Positions 42,258 to 54,547 of a stretch of 64,000 nt of DNA are shown in pieces. Position numbers and translations under genes: made by a program. Within the stretch, counting starts at the first letter, position 1, and the number at the start of each line of letters is the position of its first letter. Under the pieces are notes generated by a model. The model made no database searches, was not told the origin of the DNA, and was given only the letters and a program-made list of their open reading frames with translations. Source of the DNA: Pogonophryne albipinna. Its lineage: Eukaryota > Chordata > Actinopteri > Perciformes > Artedidraconidae. The stretch covers positions 62,001-126,000 of the forward strand of contig JAPTMU010000122.1 in the NCBI GenBank assembly GCA_028583405.1, read 5' to 3'.

Positions 42258-42398
42258 CTCGACTAAGATGGAGAATGGATGGCACTGTTTACAGATGTTT
42301 GGTCCCGGTAAATATCTCAGCTGTCGTTGGTCGTTAGCCAGAGAGATGAAGATGGGTTTGTAGATGTGATACGGCAGCAGACAAACCGAGAGAACAAC
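42258..42398 (-). CDS. gpr82: gpr82 coding exon 3 (TM6 and extracellular loop 3)
   Basis: 141 bp (47 codons) between acceptor CATCTCCTCTCAG and donor GAG/GTGACT, phase 0 at both ends. It encodes VVLSVCLLPYHIYKPIFISL (TM6 with the CLLPYHIYKPIF signature matching GPR82), then loop 3 (ANDQRQLRYLPGPNICKQCH, PFSILVE). It is too short to stand out as an open frame; the exon is fixed by splice sites, phase and similarity. It is sandwiched between a 300-bp intron 2 and the satellite-filled intron 3. Confidence 0.9.
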
Positions 42399-42698
42399 CT
42401 GAGAGGAGATGGTCTGTTAAGGGGGGGCTTTTTGACAGGCTAATTAACGATATATGTTATTCTTATGAGTTTGGGACTTTCTTCCCGTCGACCTCTATGA
42501 AAACCAATATTCAAAGTGCTAGATTGTAAGCAAGTGTCCAATTGGAAGCGATACGAAAATGGTGGAAACAGTGCTAGAAAAACACCATTTAGCGACTCGA
42601 AACACCAGTATTTTGACATAAGACAGACTTCCCCTACTAATTGTGCCTTTTTGAAGACGTTACTTTAGAGTAGGATACTGTATATGCCTCACACTCAC

Positions 42699-43109
42699 CT
42701 GTATGACCACGATGTTTCGTAGCACCCTCCCCAGCAGACTTTGGGACGTAGTGACGTTCGTGCTTTTCCGTGATCGCCCAATATGCCTCAGAACCATCAT
42801 ATAAGACATCAGAACCAGCAGGTAGAAGAGGAAGAACAGAGTAATCACGATCACGGCCAAACCAGCAGAAAGTCTTCCTCCGATCTCCACCGTTGGGCTG
42901 TAGCAAACCTCCGTACATCCAACAACAGCTTTTTTCACGCTCACCGCTTCCTTCACGGAGTAAATAACGGTGACGGGTACCACGCATCCGATAGCCACCG
43001 ACCACACGACGATGCAAACTCTGTTGGCGAAGGACGTTCTCTTGAGGCGGGCGAAGAAACCGTGAGGAAGAAAGGCGATGCACCGGTTGGGTCTGGAGGC
43101 GTGGGTGTG
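42699..43109 (-). CDS. gpr82: gpr82 coding exon 2 (TM4-TM5, intracellular loop 3)
   Basis: 411 bp (137 codons) after acceptor TTTTCCTCTTCCAG and before donor CAG/GTGAGT, phase 0 at both ends. It starts HTHASRPNRCIAF, carries TM4 (VCIVVWSVAIGCVVPVTVIY), a long extracellular loop 2 with two cysteines (GCTEVCYSP; one would bond to the TM3 cysteine), TM5 (VIVITLFFLFYLLVLMSY) and the basic loop 3 up to LLGRVLRNIVVIQ. The NRVCIVVWSV and PVTVIYSV signatures match GPR82. Intron 2 (42399-42698) has no notable content. Confidence 0.93.
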
Positions 43110-43239
43110 CTGGAAGAGGAAAAGAAAGACAAGTGTTAGATGCTTTACAATAATGAAAGACATTAAGAGTAATTAAGTCTACTTGTGTGCCAGCTGTGTG
43201 AACCTGGACATGTTGAGTCATGTTGGCATTATAGTCTGT

Positions 43240-44972
43240 CAGGGATGGGCTGCATGCGCCCCCACCTCCTCTTTTTGCGGCCCTCAGATTAATTTATAAA
43301 CAACGCAATTCATTTTTTTTAAAAAACATTATTTTTTATTTTTGTACTTGTAGTACTGATACCGTCCACTAGACTCCTAGTTACGTCGCGAGCTGCGTAC
43401 ACGAAATAATCTGTGACGCGTTTGTGTGTATTGTACACCGGCTGTTGTTATGCCCATAGATATATACAACAACAGTGTTTATATATATATCTATGGTTAC
43501 GCCTGCTGTGACGTGAAGTTGCCGCTTGTAATTATGCCGAAGCTTCAAAGTTGTATTTATCATCTGAATTTGGCGAAACAAGTTTAATATTCTAAAAACC
43601 AAGACTTTGTTTATTTGAAATCAGATGAAAACAAACTGTCACGGACCCTGCCGTGTTATCTATGATTACTACGCTTTTCATTCATAATGTCAGCGGGAGG
43701 GAGGGGGGGCGGCGCTGAGGAACAGCAGAGTGCGGGCTGACAGGTGTCTGTGTGGACACTCCCCTTATTGTGTCTTAGGATCAAGTTAGACGGCTAATGT
43801 CTGGGTTAGTGTTCATGACTTCATGTTTATGTCATCTTAATGGTTAATCTCAATACACACATATTTTCCGTGCTTTCCAATAGTTTAAAATAGTTTTATT
43901 CCACTGTTAAATAACTTGTTCAATACAAACATGCCACTTGTAAACATTAAATAACATTTCTGTGAACTGATATTTGTTTAGTGAGCTTATTAGAGGATGT
44001 TCCCCGAAAGATTGTAAAATGTCAACGAAGATGTCAGACTTAGTATATTATTTAAATGTCCCATGTCATGCTTTTCCGGTTATCACCCGTCCCCTTGTTG
44101 TTATGAAGGTTTTTATGCATGTAAACGGTGTGCAGAGTCAAAACCCTCAAAGTACACCATGTAGCGAGTAAAACTCTAACACAGAAAATACCTCCCCAAA
44201 ACGCCTCGTTGGAGATACGTCACTGTCCATTTGATTCTTCCGGGTACATCATGATGTCATGTCGTCCCCGGAACGAAATGGACCAATCCGTGGAGCCGTT
44301 ACGTTACGTCCGCGGAGCCGTTACGTTAAGCCCCCGCTGATTGGTCCAAATTGACCAATCCACGGACTTCCTCACACACTCAGTGCAGCTCTGCTGATTT
44401 CTCCTCCCTGGCTGCAGGCTGATAACAGACAGTTGGGATCGCGGCGAAATTCTCTCTGCAGACCCATTCTCACAGCGTTTATCAACCTTTTTCTTACTCA
44501 ATATCAAGACACACTTATTGTGTTTACTTCGGCTGTGACTTTGTGTGTGCTCAGGGTGAGTTTGGCTGTGTTTCGCTGTGTATCGCTAAACAAGGAAATC
44601 ACACCTCCACGGAGCTCAGCGCGATTCACAACGTCCCGACCAATCGGAGCACACTGGGCTCACAGGGAGGGGGGGGCAAGAGCTGCAACGAGCCGTTTAG
44701 TGGAGAGAGTGAATACACATACTTTACAGAGATGCTGTTTGAGAAACCAATGTGAGTTTGGAAAATTGCACAGTATAAATCTATTCTAGTAGACCTCAAC
44801 AATGGAATTATGATCAGTGGAAATGGCCATGACATGGGACCTTTAATAATTACATACAACATATGGAATTTGTGTGTGTGTGTGTGTGTGTGTTCCAAGT
44901 GAATCTGCGGCCCCCTGGTGGCCAGTACATGAATTATGTGGCCCCCACCACCATCCAAGTTGCCCATCCCTG
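43240..44972. mobile_element. MITE with CAGGGATGGGC ends in gpr82 intron 1
   Basis: The left end is CAGGGATGGGCTGCATGC and the right end TTGCCCATCCCTG, an 11-bp inverted repeat typical of hAT-type elements. GCGGCCC/GGCCCCC words sit just inside both ends. The flanks are TAGTCTGT and GTCTATGT, similar but not a clean 8-bp duplication. A family B element (44052-44846) is nested inside, so the element itself is about 940 bp. It occupies most of gpr82 intron 1 (43110-45375). Confidence 0.7.
44052..44846. mobile_element. TTAA-target MITE, family B, copy 2 (nested)
   Basis: The left end is TTAAATGTCCCATGTCATG and the right end, reverse-complemented, TTAAAGGTCCCATGTCATGG, each bounded by TTAA. It shares internal sequence with copy 1 at 35644-36300 (GTCAAAACCCTCAAAGTACA; GAGATGCTGTTTGAGAAACC). 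795 bp, non-coding, inserted inside the element at 43240-44972. Confidence 0.87.
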
Positions 44973-45375
44973 GTCTATGTGGACAATAGTCTGAAAGTGG
45001 CTTGGCCGATTTGGACAATTTTTAAGTGGTTTTGAAGGATGATGAATCAATTTCTGACATTTGTAGGATCAAAAATGGCGGTTTTGAGTCCCCTAAAACC
45101 TTAAAATGTACAAGAAATGTGTCAAAATCCGCCCACCAGGAGTACAAATATGGCAACTTTCTTAATTTTTTCATTTTAACATTGGATATATATTGATTTG
45201 TTTAACGAATGCCTTTCTCTATAATGCAAATTGAATATTTGTATGGCAACTTGTACAGATGTAATGCCCCGCTGTGGTGGAAACAGGAAGAACTGGTTCA
45301 CACTGGTTCCGAACTGGTTCTGGACCTGGTTTGGTTGGAAAAGGGGTATAATAATAAATATTGTTTTAGTCACAC

Positions 45376-45786
45376 CTGTATGAGGGAGGCGAAGCGACTC
45401 AGCGCCACCCAGGTGAGGATCATGATGCTGATGTAGATGTTGATGTGCAGAACCGGGGTGATGCCGTGAAGAACCAGCTGACAAAGAGCGCTGCTCAGCG
45501 TCCAATCAGAGCCCCACGCGTAGTAAGCGGCCAGGAAGGGAGTGGTGAGAGATAGAATCAGGTTGGAGATGCTCAGATGAGACAGGTAGACGTGGGTGGG
45601 GGAGACGGTGGAGATACAGCGGAGAAACACCCACAAAGAGAGGATGTTCCCTGGGAGAGCGGTGAGGAAGAGGAAGGTGTAGGCAGAGGGGAGGAAGAAG
45701 AGGGTGGTGAAAGTGGGACAGAGGGAGAGAAAAGAGGAAGAGAGGGAGGAGTTATCCAGAGGGAAAGGGGACGAAATGTTCTCCAT
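45376..45786 (-). CDS. gpr82: gpr82 coding exon 1 (N-terminus to TM3)
   Basis: 137 codons from ATG (45784-45786) to donor CAG/GTGTGA. N-terminus MENISSPFPLDNSS has two N-glycosylation sites (N3, N12). TM1 is at about 29-54 (GN47 motif), TM2 about 67-88, Cys102 before TM3, and TM3 about 104-128. It ends WVALSRFASLIQ: SRF stands where class A receptors have DRY. GPR82 is an orphan receptor of the P2Y12-like group, and the match (THVYLSHLSISNL, SDWTLSSALCQ) is specific to it. The start is supported by a CTTCAG acceptor 5 bp upstream, implying a 5' non-coding exon. Antisense to CASK, inside its intron 5. Confidence 0.93.
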
Positions 45787-45794
45787 TTGATCTG
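45787..45794 (-). other. gpr82: Probable 5' UTR splice acceptor of gpr82
   Basis: On the minus strand the sequence TGTGTCTCTTCAG/ATCAAATGG places a good acceptor five bases before the start codon. This implies an unmapped non-coding exon further upstream (above 45.8 kb), possibly beyond the 37-bp array. Confidence 0.55.
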
Positions 45795-46273
45795 AAGAGA
45801 CACAAAGTGATGGATGAGAAACACGTGGAGGATGTTTGTTAAAGGTCTCCTATCATACTGTTCTTCATCAATACATCACAGCTCTCAGATATATCGAACG
45901 CCTGTCTCTGATTGGCTGAAACACCAAACAGATCATTGCAGCATTACCCATAATCCCCTCTGTTTCAGCCCTGTTTCCAAAGTGCTGATTCTCTGTCTGT
46001 TACATTAGATGAAAATAAGGAGCCCCTCCCCACGCCCCTCTGAGAGACATTTGGTTACAAAGAACTCAATGGTGCTCTAGGAGGAGATTCAGGTGATAAG
46101 GGGGGGGGTTACCTTGGTTGCTGATTGGCTAATGGTTACACAAGACAAAACATCGCTATGACATCATAAAGTGGCCAAAATCTGATCAGCTCATTTTCAG
46201 ACAGGTTTTTATAGAAATTGATCAAAAAGAGAGAGAATCTTTGTTCCTGAAACTTTCAGAGTCTCTTTCCACA
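45795..46273. other. Region upstream of gpr82
   Basis: Between the gpr82 first coding exon and the 37-bp array. It contains the words CTCTGATTGGCTG and GGTTGCTGATTGGCTAATGG (two ATTGG/CCAAT-type boxes) and a G run at 46101-46109. No exon is recognised. Confidence 0.4.
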
Positions 46274-49200
46274 GAGGGGACATGTTGATGTAGAAGAGAC
46301 ATGAAGAAGAGGGGACACATGTTGATGTAGAAGAGACATGAAGAAGAGGGTACACATGTTGATGTAGAAGAGACATGAAGAAGAGGGGACACATGTTGAT
46401 GTAGAAGAGACATGAAGAAGAGGGGACACATGTTGATGTAGAAGAGACATGAAGAAGAGGGGACACATGTTGATGTAGAAGAGACATGAAGAAGAGGGGA
46501 CACATGTTGATGTAGAAGAGACATGAAGAAGAGGGGACACATGTTGATGTAGAAGAGACATGAAGAAGAGGGGACACATGTTGATGTAGAAGAGACATGA
46601 AGAAGAGGGGACACATGTTGATGTAGAAGAGACATGAAGAAGAGGGGACACATGTTGATGTAGAAGAGACATGGAGAAGAGGGGACACATGTTGATGAAG
46701 AAGAGACATGAAGAAGAGGGGACACATGTTGATGTAGAAGAGACATGAAGAAGAGGGGACACATGTTGATGTAGAAGAGACATGAAGAAGAGGGGACACA
46801 TGTTGATGTAGAAGAGACATGAAGAAGAGGGGACACATGTTGATGTAGAAGAGACATGGAGAAGAGGGGACACATGTTGATGTAGAAGAGACATGAAGAA
46901 GAGGGGACACATGTTGATGTAGAAGAGACATGAAGAAGAGGGGACACATGTTGATGTAGAAGAGACATGAAGAAGAGGGGACACATGTTGATGTAGAAGA
47001 GACATGAAGAAGAGGGGACACATGTTGATGTAGAAGAGACATGAAGAAGAGGGGACACATGTTGATGTAGAAGAGACATGAAGAAGAGGGGACACATGTT
47101 GATGTAGAAGAGACATGAAGAAGAGGGGACACATGTTGATGTAGAAGAGACATGAAGAAGAGGGGACACATGTTGATGTAGAAGAGACATGAAGAAGAGG
47201 GGACACATGTTGATGTAGAAGAGACATGAAGAAGAGGGGACACATGTTGATGTAGAAGAGACATGAAGAAGAGGGGACACATGTTGATGTAGAAGAGACA
47301 TGAAGAAGAGGGGACACATGTTGATGTAGAAGAGACATGAAGAAGAGGGGACACATGTTGATGTAGAAGAGACATGAAGAAGAGGGGACACATGTTGATG
47401 TAGAAGAGACATGGAGAAGAGGGGACACATGTTGATGTAGAAGAGACATGAAGAAGAGGGGACACATGTTGATGTAGAAGAGACATGAAGAAGAGGGGAC
47501 ACATGTTGATGTAGAAGAGACATGAAGAAGAGGGGACACATGTTGATGTAGAAGAGACATGAAGAAGAGGGGACACATGTTGATGTAGAAGAGACATGAA
47601 GAAGAGGGGACACATGCTGATGTAGAAGAGACATGGAGAAGAGGGGACACATGCTGATGTAGAAGAGACATGGAGAAGAGGCGACACATGTTGATGTAGA
47701 CGAGACATGAAGAAGAGGGGACACATGTTGATGTAGAAGAGACATGAGGAAGAGGGGACACATGTTGATGTAGAAGAGACATGAAGAAGAGGGGACCCAT
47801 GTTGATGTAGACGAGACATGAAGAAGAGGGGACACATGTTGATGTAGAAGAGACATGAGGAAGAGGGGACACATGTTGATGTAGAAGAGACATGAAGAAG
47901 AGGGGACACATGTCGATGTAGAAGAGACATGAAGAAGAGGGGACACATGTCGATGTAGAAGAGACATGAAGAAGAGGGGACACATGTCGATGTAGAAGAG
48001 ACATGAAGAAGAGGGGACACATGTTGATGTAGAAGAGACATGGAGAAGAGGAGACACATGTTGATGTAGAAGAGACGTGAAGAAGAGGGGACACATGTTG
48101 ATGTAGAAGAGACGTGAAGAAGAGGGGACACATGTTGATGTAGAAGAGACATGAGGAAGAGGGGACACATGTCGATGTAGAAGAGACATGAAGAAGAGGG
48201 GACACATGTCGATGTAGAAGAGACATGAAGAAGAGGGGACACATGTCGATGTAGAAGAGACATGAAGAAGAGGGGACACATGTCGATGTAGAAGAGACAT
48301 GAAGAAGAGGGGACACATGTCGATGTAGAAGAGACATGAAGAAGAGGGGACACATGTCGATGTAGAAGAGACATGAAGAAGAGGGGACACATGTCGATGT
48401 AGAAGAGACATGAAGAAGAGGGGACACATGTTGATGTAGAAGAGACATGAAGAAGAGGGGACACATGTTGATGTAGAAGAGACATGAAGAAGAGGGGACA
48501 CATGTTGATGTAGAAGAGACATGAAGAAGAGGGGACACATGGTGATGTAGAAGAGACATGAAGAATAGGGGACACATGTTGATGTAGAAGAGACATGAAG
48601 AATAGGGACACATGTTGATGAAGAAGAGACATGGAGAAGAGGAGACACATGGTGATGTAGAAGAGACATGGAGAAGAGGGGACACATGTCGATGTAGAAG
48701 AGACATGAAGAAGAGGGGACACAGGTCGATGTAGAAGAGACATGAAGAAGAGGGGACACATGTCGATGTAGAAGAGACATGAAGAAGAGGGGACACATGT
48801 TGATGTAGAAGAGACATGAAGAAGAGGGGACACATGTTGATGTAGAAGAGACATGAAGAAGAGGGGACACATGTTGATGTAGAAGAGACATGAAGAAGAG
48901 GGGACACATGTTGATGTAGAAGAGACATGAAGAAGAGGGGACACATGTTGATGTAGAAGAGACATGAAGAAGAGGGGACACATGTTGATGTAGAAGAGAC
49001 ATGAAGAATAGGGGACACATGTTGATGTAGAAGAGACATGAAGAAGAGGGGACACATGTTGATGTAGAAGAGACATGAAGAAGAGGGGACACATGTTGAT
49101 GTGGAAGAGACATGAAGAATAGGGGACACATGTTGATGTAGAAGAGACATGAAGAAGAGGGGACACATGTTGATGTAGAAGAGACATGAAGAAGAGGGGA

Positions 49201-49558
49201 CACATGTTGATGTAGAATAGACATGAAGAAGAGGGGACACATGTTGATGTAGAAGAGACATGAAGAAGAGGGGACACATGTTGATGTATAAGAGACATGA
49301 AGAAGAGTGGACACATGTTGATGTAGAAGAGACATGAAGAAGTGGGGACACATGTTGATGTAGAAGAGACATGAAGAAGAGGGGACACATGTTGATGTAG
49401 AAGAGACATGAAGAAGAGGGGACACATGTTTATGTAGAAGAGACATGAAGAAGAGGGGACACATGTTGATGTAGAAGAGACGTGAAGAAGAGGGGACACA
49501 TGTTGATGTAGAAGAGACATGAAGAAGAGGGGACACATGTTGATGTAGAAGAGACATC
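46274..49558 (-). repeat. 37-bp minisatellite, about 88 copies
   Basis: The unit ATGTTGATGTAGAAGAGACA TGAAGAAGAGGGGACAC (37 bp) is purine-rich on the plus strand. Since 37 is not a multiple of three, each minus-strand frame passes through all three phases every 111 bp; none meets a stop, so three overlapping frames of 1044-1130 codons exist. They are artefacts. Variants cluster regionally: TGTCGATG in 47910-48420 and 48680-48790, ATGGAGAAG and GAGGAAG in 47630-48150, AATAGGG in 48565-49125. This points to local spreading of units. Confidence 0.97.
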
Positions 49559-50629
49559 TTTAAAAAAGTCTTAGTTTCTGACGTTGCAAAGTGTAGTCTA
49601 AAGGTTAATCCCAAACTCCTTTAAAACGTCTTAAAGTCATTGCATCGCTGTTGACATTAAAGTACGGATCAAAGTAGGATATCTTTAAATAGTTTTTTCC
49701 GATGCTGTTTTTTTTAACTTGAAATATCTTCTTTTTTTTATTTGATATGCCGAATAAACATAACTATTGTTAGGCAGATTCAGAAAGAGGAACATTTTGC
49801 ACACAATTGACATATTTCAATCTAGAAATAAGACCTTCAAACGTTTTAGAAATGCTCGGACGTTGGTCAAGCATCTATTTTGACGATGAATTGTCTTAGT
49901 AATTGTAAAAGGATCTTATCGATGTTTGTCTGCACACATTTGGGCTTGAATTTAAATCCAAGCACTTTAAAAAAAGCATAAATCTAACATTTATATTCAA
50001 ATGTCAAATCAAAATGCTTAACAAAACCCTCCTATTATTATTTGAATCTACAACCCTTTGCTCCTGTCTTGTAACCAACAAATGAACCCAAAATATCCTC
50101 CAATTCGTGTTCATAAGAAATATATATGTCATGCTATATTTAAAGAACGATGTATGAGCATGTTAGCCTTTCAAATCAAGTTATTTCAGGGTGCAACCAT
50201 TGGTATACGTACCTCTAGCAGGAGCTCCGTCCAGGTCATTGAAGAGCAAATGGCTGCAGTTCTTTAAATGTTATATTCACAGCTCAAAGAACAACTCTCC
50301 GGCTCAATGTGAATCTTTTCTCAGACTTCCTGCTTAGTTACGGTACTTCAGGGTTTGTGTTTGTGTCCTTTCACATCAGAGCTGCTCTCATATAACACGA
50401 CATGTTGGCGTCTCTCGCTATTTCAGGTTCCACTTCCTCAGTTACGCTGTGTGTTGATGAGAGATACGGTTTAAGAGGTGAGGGTCAAGCTGAGGTGCGT
50501 GAGTATTTTAGTACATGAGATGTGTGGTGCATGTTCACAGCAGCGCTGTATCAACATGTGAGCTGGTGACACTTTTTAAAGTACAAATAATGCATATTTT
50601 AGAGACGCCCCGTTTACTTCCCTGGAGTG
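49559..50629. other. cask: CASK intron 5, nothing recognised
   Basis: AT-rich unique-looking DNA. Any upstream non-coding exon of gpr82 could lie here but I cannot identify one. Confidence 0.5.
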
Positions 50630-50767
50630 TGTGATACAAGTGTCGGAAATGTTTTTTTTCTCTTGGACTCCTGTGTTTACTTCTGGACCTTAATGACATC
50701 ACTGTGTACCACTCGCACTTCTATTGGCTATAGCGCTCCATCACATTGTACTTGATAGGCTAAGGGG
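50630..50767. repeat. TTAA family A fragment flanking array 4
   Basis: GACTCCTGTGTTTACTTC, TAATGACATCACTGTGTA, TCTATTGGCTATAGCGCTCC and TTGATAGGCTAAGGGG match 62125-62240 of the family A element. The array starts abruptly at GGCTAAGGGG/GACACTACAT, a different internal point from array 1. Confidence 0.8.
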
Positions 50768-53691
50768 GACACTACATACTGATATACACCTGAGCATCAG
50801 CAGGAGAGGACTCTTTAAAGTAGAGACACTACATACTGATATACACCTGAACATCAGCAGGAGAGGACTCTTTAAAGTAGAGACACTACATACTGATATA
50901 CACCTGAACATCAGCAGAAGAGCACTCTTTAAAGTAGAGACACTACATACTGATATACACCTGAGCATCAGCAGGAGAGGACTCTTTAAAGTAGAGACAC
51001 TACATACTGATATACACCTGAGCATCAGCAGGAGAGGACTCTTTAAAGTAGAGACACTACATACTGATATACACCTGAGCATCAGCAGGAGAGGACTCTT
51101 TAAAGTAGAGACACTACATACTGATATACACCTGAACATCAGCAGGAGAGGACTCTTTAAAGTAGAGACACTACATACTGATATACACCTGAGCATCAGC
51201 AGGAGAGGACTCTTTAAAGTAGAGACACTACATACTGATATACACCTGAACATCAGCAGGAGAGGACTCTTTAAAGTAGAGACACTACATACTGATATAC
51301 ACCTGAGCATCAGCAGGAGAGGACTCTTTAAAGTAGAGACACTACATACTGATATACACCTGAACATCAGCAGGAGAGGACTCTTTAAAGTAGAGACACT
51401 ACATACTGATATACACCTGAACATCAACAGGAGAGGACTCTTTAAAGTAGAGACACTACATACTGATATACACCTGAACATCAGCAGGAGAGGACTCTTT
51501 AAAGTAGAGACACTACATACTGATATACACCTGAACATCAGCATTAGAGGACTCTTTAAAGTAGAGACACTACATACTGATATACACCTGAGCATCAGCA
51601 GGAGAGGACTCTTTAAAGTAGAGACACTACATACTGATATACACCTGAACATCAGCAGGAGAGGACTCTTTAAAGTAGAGACACTACATACTGATATACA
51701 CCTGAACATCAGCAGGAGAGGACTCTTTAAAGTAGAGACACTACATACTGATATACACCTGAACATCAGCAGGAGAGGACTCTTTAAAGTAGAGACACTA
51801 CATACTGATATACACCTGAGCATCAGCAGGAGAGGACTCTTTAAAGTAGAGACACTACATACTGATATACACCTGAACATCAGCAGGAGAGGACTCTTTA
51901 AAGTAGAGACACTACATACTGATATACACCTGAGCATCAGCAGGAGAGGACTCTTTAAAGTAGAGACACTACATACTGATATACACCTGAGCATCAGCAG
52001 GAGAGGACTCTTTAAAGTAGAGACACTACATACTGATATACACCTGAACATCAGCATTAGAGGACTCTTTAAAGTAGAGACACTACATACTGATATACAC
52101 CTGAGCATCAGCAGGAGAGGACTCTTTAAAGTAGAGACACTACATACTGATATACACCTGAACATCAGCAGGAGAGGACTCTTTAAAGTAGAGACACTAC
52201 ATACTGATATACACCTGAACATCAGCAGGAGAGGACTCTTTAAAGTAGAGACACTACATACTGATATACACCTGAACATCAGCAGGAGAGGACTCTTTAA
52301 AGTAGAGACACTACATACTGATATACACCTGAGCATCAGCAGGAGAGGACTCTTTAAAGTAGAGACACTACATACTGATATACACCTGAACATCAGCAGG
52401 AGAGGACTCTTTAAAGTAGAGACACTACATACTGATATACACCTGAACATCAGCAGGAGAGGACTCTTTAAAGTAGAGACACTACATACTGATATACACC
52501 TGAACATCAGCAGGAGAGGACTCTTTAAAGTAGAGACACTACATACTGATATACACCTGAACATCAGCAGGAGAGGACTCTTTAAAGTAGAGACACTACA
52601 TACTGATATACACCTGAGCATCAGCAGGAGAGGACTCTTTAAAGTAGAGACACTACATACTGATATACACCTGAGCATCAGCAGGAGAGGACTCTTTAAA
52701 GTAGAGACACTACATACTGATATACACCTGAGCATCAGCAGGAGAGGACTCTTTAAAGTAGAGACACTACATACTGATATACACCTGAACATCAGCAGGA
52801 GAGGACTCTTTTAAAGTAGAGACACTACATACTGATATACACCTGAACATCAGCAGCAGAGGACTCTTTAAAGTAGAGGCACTACATACTGATATACACC
52901 TGAACATCAGCAGGAGAGGACTCTTTAAAGTAGAGACACTACATACTGATATATACCTGAACATCAGCAGGAGAGGACTCTTTAAAGTAGAGACACTACA
53001 TACTGATATACACCTGAGCATCAGCAGGAGAGGACTCTTTAAAGTAGAGGCACTACATACTGATATACACCTGAACATCAGCAGCAGAGGACTCTTTAAA
53101 GTAGAGGCACTACATACTGATATACACCTGAACATCAGCAGGAGAGGACTCTTTAAAGTAGAGGCACTACATACTGATATACACCTGAACATCAGCAGCA
53201 GAGGACTCTTTTAAAGTAGAGGCACTACATACTGATATACACCTGAACATCAGCAGGAGAGGACTCTTTAAAGTAGAGACACTACATACTGATATATACC
53301 TGAACATCAGCAGGAGAGGACTCTTTAAAGTAGAGACACTACATACTGATATACACCTGAACATCAGCAGGAGAGGACTCTTTAAAGTAGAGACACTACA
53401 TACTGATATACACCTGAGCATCAGCAGGAGAGGACTCTTTAAAGTAGAGACACTACATACTGATATACACCTGAACATCAGCAGGAGAGGACTCTTTAAA
53501 GTAGAGACACTACATACTGATATACACCTGAACATCAGCAGGAGAGGACTCTTTAAAGTAGAGACACTACATACTGATATACACCTGAACACCAGCAGGA
53601 GAGGACTCTTTAAAGTAGAGACACTACATACTGATATACACCTGAACATCAGCAGGAGAGGACTCTTTAAAGTAGAGACACATGAAAATGT
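50768..53691 (+). repeat. 57-bp tandem array 4, about 51 copies, forward orientation
   Basis: Same unit as array 1. It alternates two main variants, CTGAACATCAGC and CTGAGCATCAGC, and the right third carries GAGGCACTAC and AGCAGCAGAGG variants. Single-base T insertions (CTCTTTTAAAG at about 52810 and 53210) break the open frame there, which confirms absence of coding constraint. Confidence 0.97.
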
Positions 53692-54547
53692 ATTTAAATG
53701 TGTGAATACATTTTAGGCTTCTCTGATACCCTCTTCTTTATTAAGGCAGAGGTCAAACTAACTAATACTGCAGTGTGGAAATACTCTTATATACACATTT
53801 CTAAGTACCTGTTCCTCCTCTAGATGGTGCTGTTGTTCTAGTTCTATTTTTGGAGCATATTCTCCTCCCTTCTGTCAAACTGTAGATAATGATTGACACA
53901 CATGACACCAACTAGAATGACGTAGTAAATAAAAACAACCTGTAGTCACCCTCCTGAGCATGAAAGCATGTTCTTTACATATCAGAGAAGCTCCTGACTT
54001 TTACACAGTGTTTTTTATGTTTCTGTCGGTGACGTCAGACGCTTTCATCTCAGTAAAAGCTCATCTGGGTTTTCTGTGAGCTTGTGATCTTTGTAATTTG
54101 TCGTGAAAGTCCAGGCTTTGAAGTCGCCTGCAACTTCTTTCCTTTCACATTTGCGGGAAGGAAAAATGTCACACTCATTATCTGCAGGGTTCGGTTGCTT
54201 TTATTCCAGCAGTACTTGATCTCAGATTCCGTAAAAATCATTTTCTTGGTGATCCCAATTGTATGATAGTGTCTTGTTCCACTAATGTACACAGTGGGAA
54301 ATATGGAATTAACTTTACCTGCAACATAAGGTCCCTTTACTTCGATCCAGACTGAAATATCTCAACTAGTTTTTGATGTATTGCCATGAAATATGGAGAA
54401 AATGAAGCATTGCACCACCAGCAGGTCAAAGAGTTAAGCATTTTTTTTGCAGTTTGACACAATAAATATGGCATTTTTGTGACAAAATGACAGAATAGCT
54501 ATACACGTTTGACTAATTTATCTCATACATATCGTTTATTCACTCAA
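53692..54547. other. cask: CASK intron 5, nothing recognised
   Basis: AT-rich, only short frames. A CTGAGCATGAAAGCATG word near 53953 may be another family A remnant. Confidence 0.5.

Noticed and set aside
45577..45795. Plus-strand Gly/Glu-rich frame of 72 codons
   Set aside because: Antisense shadow of gpr82 exon 1.
46209..49614. Three overlapping minus-strand frames of 1044-1130 codons
   Set aside because: A 37-bp unit without stops opens all three frames; no signal, promoter or codon bias supports translation.
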